Assembly (NCBI GenBank): GCA_020632915.1
Contig: JACKEP010000019.1
Coordinates: 54,485-118,484 of the forward strand
DNA length: 64,000 bases
Direction: 5' to 3'
Source: Alphaproteobacteria bacterium
Lineage (GTDB): Bacteria; Myxococcota_A; UBA796; GCA-2862545
In this document: positions 19,267 to 27,163 of the stretch, in pieces
Layout of the letters: every line of letters begins with the position of its first letter
Numbering within the stretch: the stretch's first letter is position 1
The notes under the pieces: model-generated
The model's input: the letters and a program-made list of their open reading frames with translations, nothing else
Told to the model about the DNA's origin: nothing
Database searches by the model: none
Program-made: the position numbers and the translations under genes

Positions 19267-20424
19267 GTGGTCCGCGCTCGGGACGAAACACAGCACCACG
19301 GGAAGCACACGCCCGAGGTGACCGTGGTCCAGCGGGAACAGGAGACCGTCCGCTTCCAGGATGCGTCGCGCGAGCCCCGCGCCTTCAAGGGGGCGCGCCG
19401 CGACAAGGACCTGGAGCGCGCGCTCGAGCGTCGGGGGTTCCGTCGCCTTGGGGTGGTGCGCACCGTCGCCACCGGGCCGCTGACCGATCCGCTCGTGCCG
19501 GCCGATGGTGACCCCGACCTGGGGGCCGACGGTCCGGTGACGCACACCGACGTCGTCCACGTCGCACCCGACGGCGACGCGTTCGTCGAGGCGGCGCACG
19601 TCGACGGCACCGTGTGGCTGCGCCTGCGCACCGTCCTCGACAGCGGCGTCATCGTCGAGACCCGGGTGCTCCCCGAGCACGCCCTGCCCGCCCGTCGCAT
19701 GCTCGCCGGCATCCGCGTGCCCGTGCTCGCGGGTGGCGACGACGGGGACCGGGCCACGCGGATGGCGGTCGATCGGGGCGTCGAGTCGCTGCTCGAGCGC
19801 CTGTTCGGCGAGACCCCCGAGCGCCACTGGCCCGATCGGCCCGGCTGCGGCATCCGCCACCAGCTGGTGCCGATGGCGAGGTTCGACACAGTGTGGAAGG
19901 CCCACGTCGACTGGGTCACCCAGGTGCTGCGCCCCGGAGAGGACGTCGTCGACCACCGCTCGATGCGCCTGTTCTTCGCCACCCTGCGGCGCAGCGGTCA
20001 CGTCGAGGACGCGCACAGCGAGGTGATGCACCGCATCACCGGCCCGCTCGGCGCGGTGGTGATGGTGGCGGGCGTGGTCGCGATGGTCGCCGCCCTGCTG
20101 CTGCTCGGGCTCGACGGCGTCTCGACCGGGCTGGTGACGGCCGTGTCGGTCATCGGGGGCTGGGTGGCGGCGCGCTGGCTCACCGGCGACCTGTCCGGGT
20201 GGTGGCTGCTCGTGGCCGTGCCCGTGATGTACGCCGTCCAGGCACGCACCGGGGTGCCGATGGCGTGGGTCGCGCTGGGGGCGCTCGCCGTCCTCGGGCT
20301 GTGGGTGTTCAAGGACGTGGTGGTCGTGGCGGCACCGATGCGGCTCGGCGCCTTCGTCAAGCGGCGCCTCGCCCATCCCAAGGTGGTGCCGCTCCCCGAT
20401 CTGCTCGACGTCTACCGGGACTGA
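19267..20424 (+). CDS. Membrane protein of unknown function
   Basis: Up to 385 residues from the GTG at 19267; a later GTG near 19324 is possible and the true start is uncertain, since no strong ribosome binding site precedes either. The first about 260 residues are soluble (VRFQDASREPRAFKG, WLRLRTVLDSGVIVETRVLP, FDTVWKAHVDWVTQVL). About four transmembrane helices follow (AVVMVAGVVAMVAALLLLG, LVTAVSVIGGWVAARWL, WWLLVAVPVMYAV, WVALGALAVLGLWVF). The C-terminus (FVKRRLAHPKVVPLPDLLDVYRD) is cytoplasmic in style. I do not recognise the family. It is convergent with the halogenase-like gene (30 bp between stops). Confidence 0.7.
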   Translation: MVRARDETQHHGKHTPEVTVVQREQETVRFQDASREPRAFKGARRDKDLERALERRGFRRLGVVRTVATGPLTDPLVPADGDPDLGADGPVTHTDVVHVAPDGDAFVEAAHVDGTVWLRLRTVLDSGVIVETRVLPEHALPARRMLAGIRVPVLAGGDDGDRATRMAVDRGVESLLERLFGETPERHWPDRPGCGIRHQLVPMARFDTVWKAHVDWVTQVLRPGEDVVDHRSMRLFFATLRRSGHVEDAHSEVMHRITGPLGAVVMVAGVVAMVAALLLLGLDGVSTGLVTAVSVIGGWVAARWLTGDLSGWWLLVAVPVMYAVQARTGVPMAWVALGALAVLGLWVFKDVVVVAAPMRLGAFVKRRLAHPKVVPLPDLLDVYRD

Positions 20425-20454
20425 GCCGGGCGGCGATGGGGCCCCCGGGGCGGC

Positions 20455-21828
20455 CTACCCGCTCGCGTGGCGGCGGGGCCGCGCCATCTCGGGGCGACGC
20501 ATCCGGCTGCGGGCGTCGGCGATGGCGAGCTTCAGCGCCTCCTTGTCGACGCCGAGGCGCTCGAAGATGCGCTGCTCCTGCCACTCGATGAACACCTTGA
20601 AGTGCTTGTCGGCGTGGTAGCGGCCGGTGGTGAGGTAGACGAACGCGCGCAGGGGCGTGTCCAGGGAGCCCGCGTCATCGGCGATCTGCCGGCGCGCCTC
20701 CCAGAAGAAGCCATCCACGCTGCGGTTGTTGCCGTACCAGTAGCGGGCGAGCCGCAGGTAGGCGGCGTGCTCCTTGCGGTAGGTGGCGTCCCACGTGGCC
20801 AGCTCGACGTCCAGCGTGTCGCGCTCGAGGCCGCGCGCGACGTGGAGTGCGGCCGAGCACGCGCCGCGCACGGCGAACTCGGTGCCGCCGGACAGGATGG
20901 GGTCGACGAACCCCGCTGCGTCGCCGACGGCCATCCAGCCCGGACCGGCCACGCGCTCGAGCACGTACGACCAGTCCCGCACCTGACGGACGCGACCGCC
21001 GTGGTCGTCGGTGACGAGGCGGCCCTCGCCCAGCGGGATGTCGGCGCGGCGGATCGCGCGCAGGAAGGTGGCCTCGTCGACCTTGCGGGCGGTCTCCGTG
21101 ACCCAGCCGATCGACGTGCGCGTGGGGCTGATCGGGATGAACCACACCCAGCCGTCGGGCACCGACACGATGAGCGTCGCCGACCGGTCGAGGGCGCCGT
21201 CGAGGCCGCCGCAGCCATCGAAGTAGCCGTAGGCCGCCACCGACTGGAGGTCGGCGTGGTTCTTGACGAGGCCAAGGGCCCGGCCGGCCACGCACCGCTG
21301 GCCGCTCGCGTCGATCACGAGCCGGGCGCGCACGGTCGTCTGGCGCCCGTCGGGGTCGAAGAGCACGGCGCCGCCAACGCGCCCGCCATCGTGGACGAGA
21401 CGCCGCACCGTGGCCCGTCGGACGTCGACGCCGCGCGCGCGAGCCTCGTCGAGCAGGATCGCGTCGAACACGGCCCGGTCGACGTGCCAGGCGTGGGCCA
21501 TGTCGGAGGCGTGCAGCGCTTCCGGCGTCAGCGTCGGCAGCTCGGCGTCCAGCCGGTCGTCGAACAGCACGCTCCAGCGCTCGTTGGACGCCCCCCACTG
21601 GTAGATCGCGCCGTACTTGCGCTGGAACCCGGCCGCTTCCAGCTTCGGACGGATCCCCAGGTGCAGGTCCAGGAGCTCGAAGGCGGCGGGTTGCAGGCTC
21701 TCGCCGACGTGGTGGCGCGGGAAGGCGGCGCGCTCGGCGAGAACCACGCTGCGGCCTTCCTTCGCGAGGATGGCGGCCGCGGTGGACCCCGCCGGGCCTC
21801 CGCCAATCACGAGCACGTCGACGAACAA
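20455..21828 (-). CDS. Flavin-dependent halogenase-like oxidoreductase
   Basis: 457 residues, starting at a TTG (21828) with GAGG upstream. The N-terminus is a Rossmann FAD-binding fold (VLVIGGGPAGS, residues 6-15). Two hallmarks of FADH2-dependent halogenases are present: WVWFIP at 227-232 (the WxWxIP motif) and Lys71 in GFQRKYGAIYQWG, at the position of the catalytic Lys that carries the hypohalite. The second FAD motif GWMAVGDAAGFVDPILSGG is intact. Many relatives are annotated only as NAD(P)/FAD-dependent oxidoreductases. No flavin reductase or biosynthetic cluster is adjacent, so substrate and partner are unknown. A perfect short palindrome lies about 53 bp upstream. Confidence 0.82.
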   Translation of the reverse strand: MFVDVLVIGGGPAGSTAAAILAKEGRSVVLAERAAFPRHHVGESLQPAAFELLDLHLGIRPKLEAAGFQRKYGAIYQWGASNERWSVLFDDRLDAELPTLTPEALHASDMAHAWHVDRAVFDAILLDEARARGVDVRRATVRRLVHDGGRVGGAVLFDPDGRQTTVRARLVIDASGQRCVAGRALGLVKNHADLQSVAAYGYFDGCGGLDGALDRSATLIVSVPDGWVWFIPISPTRTSIGWVTETARKVDEATFLRAIRRADIPLGEGRLVTDDHGGRVRQVRDWSYVLERVAGPGWMAVGDAAGFVDPILSGGTEFAVRGACSAALHVARGLERDTLDVELATWDATYRKEHAAYLRLARYWYGNNRSVDGFFWEARRQIADDAGSLDTPLRAFVYLTTGRYHADKHFKVFIEWQEQRIFERLGVDKEALKLAIADARSRMRRPEMARPRRHASG

Positions 21829-21880
21829 GTCCGAACACCTCGAAGGGGGGCGACGGAGCCTACACGTTGCGGGTCGGTCG

Positions 21881-21898
21881 GGTCACGACCGCGTGACC
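21881..21898. promoter_or_regulatory. Palindromic operator candidate upstream of the halogenase-like gene
   Basis: GGTCACG (21881-21887) and CGTGACC (21892-21898) are perfect inverted repeats with a 4-base spacer, 53 bp before the TTG start at 21828. Size and symmetry suit a dimeric repressor site. No regulator gene is adjacent. Confidence 0.4.
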
Positions 21899-22048
21899 GG
21901 CCCGTGGTGGGCCCGCCGCCGATCTGCCTGACGGTGTCGGGCCTTGACCAGGACGTGACAATTCGCCCGCAAGTGTACTCAGGCGGCCGTCGCGGCGACC
22001 GGCCTCGGGGCGCTGGGGCGAACATCAACCTGTTCGGGGGAGAACCGG

Positions 22049-23161
22049 TCAGGGCCCCCGGACCGGCAGGGCACCGTCGGCCACGTCCGCGATGACCGCC
22101 TGGATGGCGGGCGTCCAGTGACCGACGCCTTCGAAGCGGGCCCCGCCGTCGAGCGCCGCGGCGACGCTTCCTGCGGCGTCGACGCAGTGGACGGCGGGGT
22201 CCGCGCACACCGCTGCGTAGGCGGTATCGGCGACCTTGCTATACCGGAACGCCGCGCGACCGTCGGCACCGGTCACGAGCTCCCGACCGATCGGCGCGCG
22301 CAGCACGACCGGCGTCGCACCGACGGTGGCCGCCGACGTCACGAAGCGGCGCAACAGCGCTTCGGTCAACGCGGTCTCCTCGGCGTCTCGGGCGTCGGAA
22401 CCGGCCCCGGCGTAGTCCGTCACGACCGCAGGGAGGTCGAACAGGCGTGGGCGGAAGCGGAAGTGGCGCACCGCGGCATCGGCGTCGACCTCGCGGGGCG
22501 GCTCGTACCGCAGGACGCCGTCGGTGAGGACGAAGTGGGGCCGGAACCACGCGTCGAACCACTGCGTGTTCCGCGAGGTGTCGCACGACACGTACAACAG
22601 CACCGCAGCATCGAGCGCGCGCGGCGCGTCTGCCTCGAGGGCGAGCACCATCTGATCGTGGCCCCACGCCAGCATGCTGCGGTTGTCGACGTCGAGGTCG
22701 GGTCGACGTCGGGCGAGGACGTTGGCCCAGACGTCGTCGTCGCCGACCTCGTCGCCCCAGCCGTAGGAGTCGCCGAACACGACGACGCGCTCGCGCGGAC
22801 CGTCGTGGGGAACGTCGGGGACGTGGCGGAACCCGTCGTCGTCCACGGTCACCGGTGCTGCGTCCGTGCCCCACCGGCCGGGCCGGGCGCGCCACCCCAA
22901 CGTGGCGTCCGCCACGAGGGGCACGGTCGCCGGGCGGCGGAGCGGATCCGGGTCGCCGGACAGCTGGGACATCCGGGCCCAGTAGGTCGGCATGGAGCCC
23001 TTGCGGTCGAGGCCCGCGGCGACGCCCGGCAGCCTGAGCGCGATGCGCGCCGCGGCCTCGAGGGCGAGGAGCGTGAGGAGCGCGATGACCAAGACGTCGG
23101 CGAGGCGTCGAATGCCTGCTCCACGGGTGGGGCTCCCACCCCACGTAACGACGGCCGGCAC
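22049..23161 (-). CDS. Membrane-anchored SGNH/GDSL-fold protein
   Basis: 370 residues from a GTG at 23161; the start could lie a little downstream, just before the membrane segment. One N-terminal hydrophobic helix (ADVLVIALLTLLALEAAARIALRL, about 21-44) should anchor it in the inner membrane with the rest in the periplasm. The catalytic block GDSYGWGDEV carries the nucleophile Ser of the SGNH family (here GDSY), and near the C-terminus FEGVGHWTPAIQ supplies the His of a DxxH-like block. Intermediate blocks NRSMLAWGHDQMVLAL and LLYVSCDTSRN fit. Such membrane-anchored SGNH proteins often act as esterases or acyltransferases on cell-surface glycans. It may be co-transcribed with the halogenase-like gene 220 bp downstream, though the palindrome there argues for separate control. 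Confidence 0.8.
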   Translation of the reverse strand: MPAVVTWGGSPTRGAGIRRLADVLVIALLTLLALEAAARIALRLPGVAAGLDRKGSMPTYWARMSQLSGDPDPLRRPATVPLVADATLGWRARPGRWGTDAAPVTVDDDGFRHVPDVPHDGPRERVVVFGDSYGWGDEVGDDDVWANVLARRRPDLDVDNRSMLAWGHDQMVLALEADAPRALDAAVLLYVSCDTSRNTQWFDAWFRPHFVLTDGVLRYEPPREVDADAAVRHFRFRPRLFDLPAVVTDYAGAGSDARDAEETALTEALLRRFVTSAATVGATPVVLRAPIGRELVTGADGRAAFRYSKVADTAYAAVCADPAVHCVDAAGSVAAALDGGARFEGVGHWTPAIQAVIADVADGALPVRGP

Positions 23162-23234
23162 GCGCGTGCGTACCGGCCGTCCGGCCCGAAGGCCGCCCTC
23201 CCCGTGTCTGGCTGACGGGCGTGCCGCGTCGGGG

Positions 23235-23582
23235 CTAGCGGCAGACGCCGAGGTTCAAGGTGCGACCGGCGATCTGGACCTGGCCGCGGGCGCAGGAGCC
23301 GTTGATCGTGAGGACCGACGTGGTGCCGGCCACGTCGAGGACGAGGTGGCCGCTGCGGCGGTGCCACCGCAGGCGGTAGGTGGCGGTGGTGGTCGGCAGC
23401 CGCAGGAACAGGTGGCCGGTGCCGTTGCGGAGCAGCTCCAGGCGCGCGCCGAAGCAGGTCGCCGTGGGGGTGGCCGGGTTGTTCGCGATGCAGGCCTGAC
23501 CGGTCAGGTCGGCGGCCATGGCGGGCGCGGCGGCGGTGGACAGGACGAGGGCCGCAGCGGCGGCGAGGTGCTTCAGGGACAT
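23235..23582 (-). CDS. Small secreted protein
   Basis: 115 residues. ATG at 23582 follows GGAGG with a 5-base gap. A classic signal peptide (SLKHLAAAAALVLSTAAAPAMAA) is followed by a mature domain of about 90 residues with four Cys (QACIANN, TATCFGARL, NGSCARGQ, LGVCR), probably two disulfides, and short beta-strands (GHLFLRLP, TYRLRWHRR, HLVLDVAG, TSVLTING). No family recognised. It lies 73 bp upstream of the SGNH gene on the same strand. Confidence 0.78.
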   Translation of the reverse strand: MSLKHLAAAAALVLSTAAAPAMAADLTGQACIANNPATPTATCFGARLELLRNGTGHLFLRLPTTTATYRLRWHRRSGHLVLDVAGTTSVLTINGSCARGQVQIAGRTLNLGVCR

Positions 23583-23616
23583 GACGACCTCCGGGACTGG
23601 GGAGACGATACGCCAA

Positions 23617-23636
23617 CGTCGCGGCGGTACGCGACG
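23617..23636. promoter_or_regulatory. Short perfect hairpin in the 5' leader of the small secreted protein gene
   Basis: CGTCGCG (23617-23623) and CGCGACG (23630-23636) pair perfectly around a 6-base loop, 35 bp before the ATG at 23582. It could be an operator or a leader stem; there is no T-run. Confidence 0.3.
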
Positions 23637-23757
23637 GATCCGTGGTTGCACGTGAGTTTCCGACCACCTCGATCCCAGTGGTGCCGCGATCCTCGCCACG
23701 CCGCACGGACCGGGTGGTCCAGCACCTACAGGGCGCCGCGGGGGGCGGGACGGCGCG

Positions 23758-25377
23758 TCAGGCCTCGTCGTCCGCCAGCAGCACGCCGGGGTTGAGGACC
23801 CCCTTGGGGTCGAGGCTGCGTCGCGCGCCCGCGAGCGCGCGCGCGAACAGCTCCGGGCGCTCCTGGCGGTACCACGGCTGGTGGCGCCGCCCGACGGCGT
23901 GGTGGTGGGTGATCGTGGCGCCCAGGGCGATCAGCGCATCGCTCGCTGCGGCCTTGATCGCCTGCCACCGGGCGATCTCCTCGCCGCGCGCACCCGCGGC
24001 CACGAACGTGTAGTAGGGCGCGGGTCCGTCCGGGTAGACGTGGGTGAACCGACACGAGACGAAGCCCTTCTGGCCGGTGACCGCGACGATGGCGTCGCGA
24101 ACGGCACGCACCACGCCGGCGTGCAGCGCGTCGAACCGATCCCACGTGACGGCGGTCTCGAACGTGTCGACGATGACGCCCATGCTGACCATCGCCGTCT
24201 GCAGGTAGGGGCCGTCGAAGAACGCCTGGCGCCACGTGCCCGCCTGCCCGTCGTGGCCGGCCGCGGCGCCGTCGTCGCGGTGGGTGGTGCCGTCGGGGCA
24301 GGCGCCGCCGTGGTCGGCGACGATCGCCAGCGCCCGCGCCATCGCCGCCTCGGTGGGGTGGTCGGCCGACTCGAAGCCCAGCAGCAACACGTCGGTGCCG
24401 TCGAACGACACGCCGTGCAGCAGCGCCTCGCGCCGGTCGAGCAGGCGGCAGTTGGCCGGGTGCAGGCCGGACTGGGCCAGCGCGCGGACGGCCGCCACGG
24501 CAGCCGACCAGGCGGTGAACCGCGCCGACGCCGACGACCGCCACCGGGGCCGGGGGCGCACGCGCATCCACGCCTCGGTGATCAGGCCGAGCGTGCCCTC
24601 GGAGCCGATCCACAGCCGGTCCGGTGCGGGGCCGGCGCCCGACGCCGGAAGGCGGCGCGTCTGTGCGACCCCCGTGGGCGCGACCACGCGCAGGCTCGCC
24701 ACGAGATCGTCGATGTGGGTGGTGAGCGTGGCGAAGTGACCGCCCGCCCGCGTGGCGATCCACCCGCCGAGCGTGGCGTACTCGAAGCTCTGGGGGAAGT
24801 GGCGCAGCGTCAGCCCGTGGGCGGCGAGCTGCTGTTCGAGCACCGGCCCGGTGGCGCCGGCCTGGATGCGTGCCAGGCGGCTGACGGGGTCGACCTCGAG
24901 CACGCGATCGAGGGCGCGCAGGTCGACGGTGAGGGTGCCGGCGTAGCGCGGCCCGACGACCGGCTCGACGCCGCCGACCACGCTGGTGCCGCCGCCGTAG
25001 GGGATCACGGCGACGTCGTGGTCGGACGCCCAGCGCACCGCGGCCACCACCTCGTCCTCGGTGCGCGGGCGCGCGACGAGGTCGGGTGCCGAGGCGAAGT
25101 CCCCGCGAAAGCCACGCACGAGGTCGGGGTAGCTGCGGCCGTAGGTGTGACGGACCCGCGCCTCGCGGTCGTCGGTGGTGAACGCCGCCAGTCCTGCGGG
25201 TACGGCCAGCCGCGACGCCGGCAGGGTGACGTCGGCCAGCGCGACCGGGGCCTCGGGGGGCAGGCCCGGGATGCCGAGCACGGCCTGGAGCTGGCCGGCG
25301 AGGGCGGTGCGGGTGTCGAGGTCGGGGAAGCGGTCGGCGCGTCCCCAGCCCCAGTGGCTGGTGGGATCGGCGGTCAT
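23758..25377 (-). CDS. FAD-linked oxidase, alkyl-DHAP synthase-like
   Basis: 539 residues. An N-terminal FAD-binding (PCMH-type) domain has VARPRTEDEVVAAVRWA, IPYGGGTSVVGGVEP, a flavin-contact strand VLEVDPVSRLARIQAGA, LRHFPQSFEYATLGGW and LWIGSEGTLGLITEAWMRVRP. The C-terminal half carries features of alkyl-dihydroxyacetonephosphate synthase (AGPS), the flavoenzyme that swaps the acyl chain of acyl-DHAP for a fatty alcohol in ether-lipid synthesis: DTFETAVTWDRF, FTHVYPDGPAPYYTF and the His triad in ITHHHAVGRRHQPW. Glycolate oxidases and D-lactate dehydrogenases have an EHGIG-type motif there instead, so AGPS is favoured. Myxobacteria are known to make ether lipids. It is co-directional with the HExxH gene 52 bp upstream. 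Confidence 0.85.
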   Translation of the reverse strand: MTADPTSHWGWGRADRFPDLDTRTALAGQLQAVLGIPGLPPEAPVALADVTLPASRLAVPAGLAAFTTDDREARVRHTYGRSYPDLVRGFRGDFASAPDLVARPRTEDEVVAAVRWASDHDVAVIPYGGGTSVVGGVEPVVGPRYAGTLTVDLRALDRVLEVDPVSRLARIQAGATGPVLEQQLAAHGLTLRHFPQSFEYATLGGWIATRAGGHFATLTTHIDDLVASLRVVAPTGVAQTRRLPASGAGPAPDRLWIGSEGTLGLITEAWMRVRPRPRWRSSASARFTAWSAAVAAVRALAQSGLHPANCRLLDRREALLHGVSFDGTDVLLLGFESADHPTEAAMARALAIVADHGGACPDGTTHRDDGAAAGHDGQAGTWRQAFFDGPYLQTAMVSMGVIVDTFETAVTWDRFDALHAGVVRAVRDAIVAVTGQKGFVSCRFTHVYPDGPAPYYTFVAAGARGEEIARWQAIKAAASDALIALGATITHHHAVGRRHQPWYRQERPELFARALAGARRSLDPKGVLNPGVLLADDEA

Positions 25378-25429
25378 CGGGCCTGCGGGGTGGGGGACGG
25401 TGTCAGCCTCCCACGTCGCGCGCGGGACG

Positions 25430-26083
25430 TCACGGACCCTGTGCGGCCCACAGGCTCGGCAGCTCGTCGTCGTCGAGCTCGGTGGCGTAGCTGTCGAGGA
25501 AGGGGGCGACGACGTCGCGCAGCGCGGCCGTGGCGGTCATCGCCTGGGCGACGTGGGGGTGGAACGGCGGCTGCTGGACACGGGCGACGGCCGCGTGGGC
25601 GAGCTGCACCACGGTGGCCTCGGTGGCGCTGTCGTCGAGCGGGGCCAGGGCGTCGGGGCCGAGGCGGTCGTAGTACTCCCGGTACTTGCCGGTGGGGCCG
25701 AGCATGCCGCGCAGCCCGTGGGTGTCGGCGAGCCACGCCTGCAGGCGCAGGCAGGCGAACTCCCGCGGGTCGTCGGCGTCGTCCAGCGGAAAGCCCCAGT
25801 CCTGGGCGGTGAACGCGTCGACGCCGTTGGTGATCCAGTGGCACAGCTCGTGGAGAAGCATCTGGCAGAGCGTGTCGTCGGCGTCGAGGTCGTCGCGGGG
25901 GCCGAGCCAGAGCGTGCCCGAGCCGTCCGTGCGGCTGAAGATCGACGGGTCGCGGCGCAGCGTGATCCCCAGGCGACGGGCGGTGGCCAGCCACACCAGC
26001 TCGAGCGGATCGAGGTAGCGCGACAGCACCGGGCGCTCCCAGCCCGGGGTCGTGGACGCGGCGGTAGGGGCGGTCGTCGGCAT
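25430..26083 (-). CDS. Putative zinc-dependent HExxH protein
   Basis: 217 residues. The motif MLLHELCHWITNGVDAF (about residues 75-92) is an HExxH zinc site (HELCH) on a helix, and the later LRLQAWLADTHG or EFACLRLQ segment could supply the third ligand. The rest is helical with no signal peptide, so it should be cytoplasmic. The preceding strand TLWLGPRDDLDADDTL fits the edge strand of metallopeptidase-like folds. No family is recognised, and peptidase activity is inferred only from the HExxH. It lies immediately upstream of, and probably in one transcript with, the AGPS-like gene. Confidence 0.72.
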   Translation of the reverse strand: MPTTAPTAASTTPGWERPVLSRYLDPLELVWLATARRLGITLRRDPSIFSRTDGSGTLWLGPRDDLDADDTLCQMLLHELCHWITNGVDAFTAQDWGFPLDDADDPREFACLRLQAWLADTHGLRGMLGPTGKYREYYDRLGPDALAPLDDSATEATVVQLAHAAVARVQQPPFHPHVAQAMTATAALRDVVAPFLDSYATELDDDELPSLWAAQGP

Positions 26084-26146
26084 GGGGCGCCGCCTATCGC
26101 GCGGTCACGGCGGTGTCCCGGTGGCGTGCGGCGGCGCTGGGTCCAC

Positions 26147-26374
26147 GCGGTGCATGACGTTCCGTGACGTCCAGGCCGTGCAGCGGTGCATGACCTGTGC
26201 AGATCGCCGTGCACGCCGCCGTGTTCGGTGGGCGATCCTGTCGCGGACTGTCGCAGGCCGAGGGCACGGTGGCCGCGTCGAGGCCGTCACAGATGAGCAG
26301 ATCGGGCGTGCACGGGTCTGCACGCCGCCGACGGGTCACCGTGGACAAACACTATGCAGACACGGTGCACTGCA
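26147..26374. repeat. Cluster of ten TGCA sites in a gene-poor region
   Basis: The 357 bp from 26084 to 26440 show no convincing gene. They hold ten TGCA tetramers, starting at 26151, 26179, 26187, 26198, 26210, 26309, 26319, 26355, 26366 and 26371. Larger direct repeats are GCGGTGCATGAC (26147-26158 and 26183-26194) and TGCACGCCGCC (26210-26220 and 26319-26329). The stretch is upstream of the minus-strand HExxH gene and downstream of the 47-residue peptide gene. It may be a multi-site regulatory region. Confidence 0.6.
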
Positions 26375-26440
26375 TGCGGCCGTGGACGCGATCGGTCGCG
26401 CGCCCCACAGCGCCGTGCGGACCCGTGCGTGAGGTTGACG

Positions 26441-26584
26441 CTAGCGGGCGTCGGCGTCGCCGACGGCGGTGACCCCGTCGTCGGCCGGTCCCAGGCGCAG
26501 GGGCTCTCCGGGCGCGCTCATCGCGGCGGAGAGCAGGGCGACGACGGCCACGACGGCCACGACGGCGGCGAGCAGGATGCGCAT
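26441..26584 (-). CDS. 47-residue exported or membrane peptide
   Basis: ATG at 26584 is preceded by GAGG with a 5-base gap and opens a 48-codon frame ending TAG at 26441. Residues 2-22 (RILLAAVVAVVAVVALLSAA) form one strongly hydrophobic helix with an Arg at its N-side, either a signal peptide or a membrane anchor. The tail of about 25 residues (MSAPGEPLRLGPADDGVTAV, then GDADAR) is acidic and polar. The good ribosome binding site and the helix favour a real gene. No family is known to me. It faces the TGCA-rich region. Confidence 0.55.
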   Translation of the reverse strand: MRILLAAVVAVVAVVALLSAAMSAPGEPLRLGPADDGVTAVGDADAR

Positions 26585-26833
26585 GTGCACCTCGGGTCCG
26601 GCAAGCTAGCGCCACGAGGGACGACGACGTCAGGGGTCATGGACAGCATCGGCATCGCAGCGTCACTCTTGACCCGCGACCGTCACGCGGGTTCCGCGTC
26701 ACCGTGGCGCGCCGGAGGTGTCGGTCCCCCGAACAGGCTGTTCCCGCACCCCCGAGAGGTCACCGCTTTTGCGGGAGGCAGCGCGTGATCTAGGGTTCCG
26801 CCGCCCGATCGTACGGGCTGCGGAGAGGACCCG

Positions 26834-27142
26834 ATGGCCATCAAGGGGATCGAGGGGATGACCCAGGCTCAGCTCGACGAGGAGATCGACAAGGGCGCCC
26901 GGTTCATCCTGTTCGAGTACACGATCAGCATCCTGATCATGACGTTCAAGCGTCCGTCGTCGATCTACTTCGTGCGCGCGGGCGAGAGCCGCCACAAGCA
27001 CGGCGTCAAGTACGGGCTGATCACGCTGTTCTTCGGCTGGTGGGGCATCCCGTGGGGCCCGATCTACTCGATCGGCTCGCTGCTCAACGTGGCCAACGGC
27101 GGCAAGGACGTCACGAACGAAGTGCTCAACAGCGCCGGCTGA
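26834..27142 (+). CDS. Conserved small membrane-associated protein (GWWGIPWG motif)
   Basis: 102 residues, ATG at 26834 after GGAGAGG. The N-terminal half is helical and charged (GMTQAQLDEEIDKGARFI, then LFEYTISILIMTFKRPSSIYFVRAG). The C-terminal half has a hydrophobic segment YGLITLFFGWWGIPWGPIYS and ends NVANGGKDVTNEVLNSAG. The GWWGxPWGPI...GGxDVT pattern occurs in widespread bacterial proteins of unknown function, which supports a real gene. Probably membrane-associated through the aromatic-rich segment. A short GC palindrome lies between its stop and the convergent GNAT gene. Confidence 0.78.
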   Translation: MAIKGIEGMTQAQLDEEIDKGARFILFEYTISILIMTFKRPSSIYFVRAGESRHKHGVKYGLITLFFGWWGIPWGPIYSIGSLLNVANGGKDVTNEVLNSAG

Positions 27143-27147
27143 CCGCG

Positions 27148-27163
27148 GGCCGCCACGGCGGCC
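27148..27163. terminator. Short GC palindrome between convergent genes
   Basis: GGCCGCC (27148-27154) and GGCGGCC (27157-27163) are perfect inverted repeats, filling the gap between the stops at 27142 (plus) and 27164 (minus). It may help end both transcripts, but there is no T-run and the loop is tight. Confidence 0.35.

Noticed and set aside
21940..21985. TTGACC near 21943 as a sigma-70 promoter
   Set aside because: It points along the plus strand where no gene follows, and no convincing -10 box lies at the right distance.
26094..26348. An 84-codon minus-strand frame in the TGCA-rich region
   Set aside because: No ribosome binding site, weakening codon bias along its length and no recognisable protein features. 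The region is better described as non-coding.
26341..26349. A DnaA-box-like CGTGGACAA near 26340 as a sign of a replication origin
   Set aside because: Only one imperfect box is seen, with no cluster, no AT-rich unwinding region and no dnaA or dnaN nearby.
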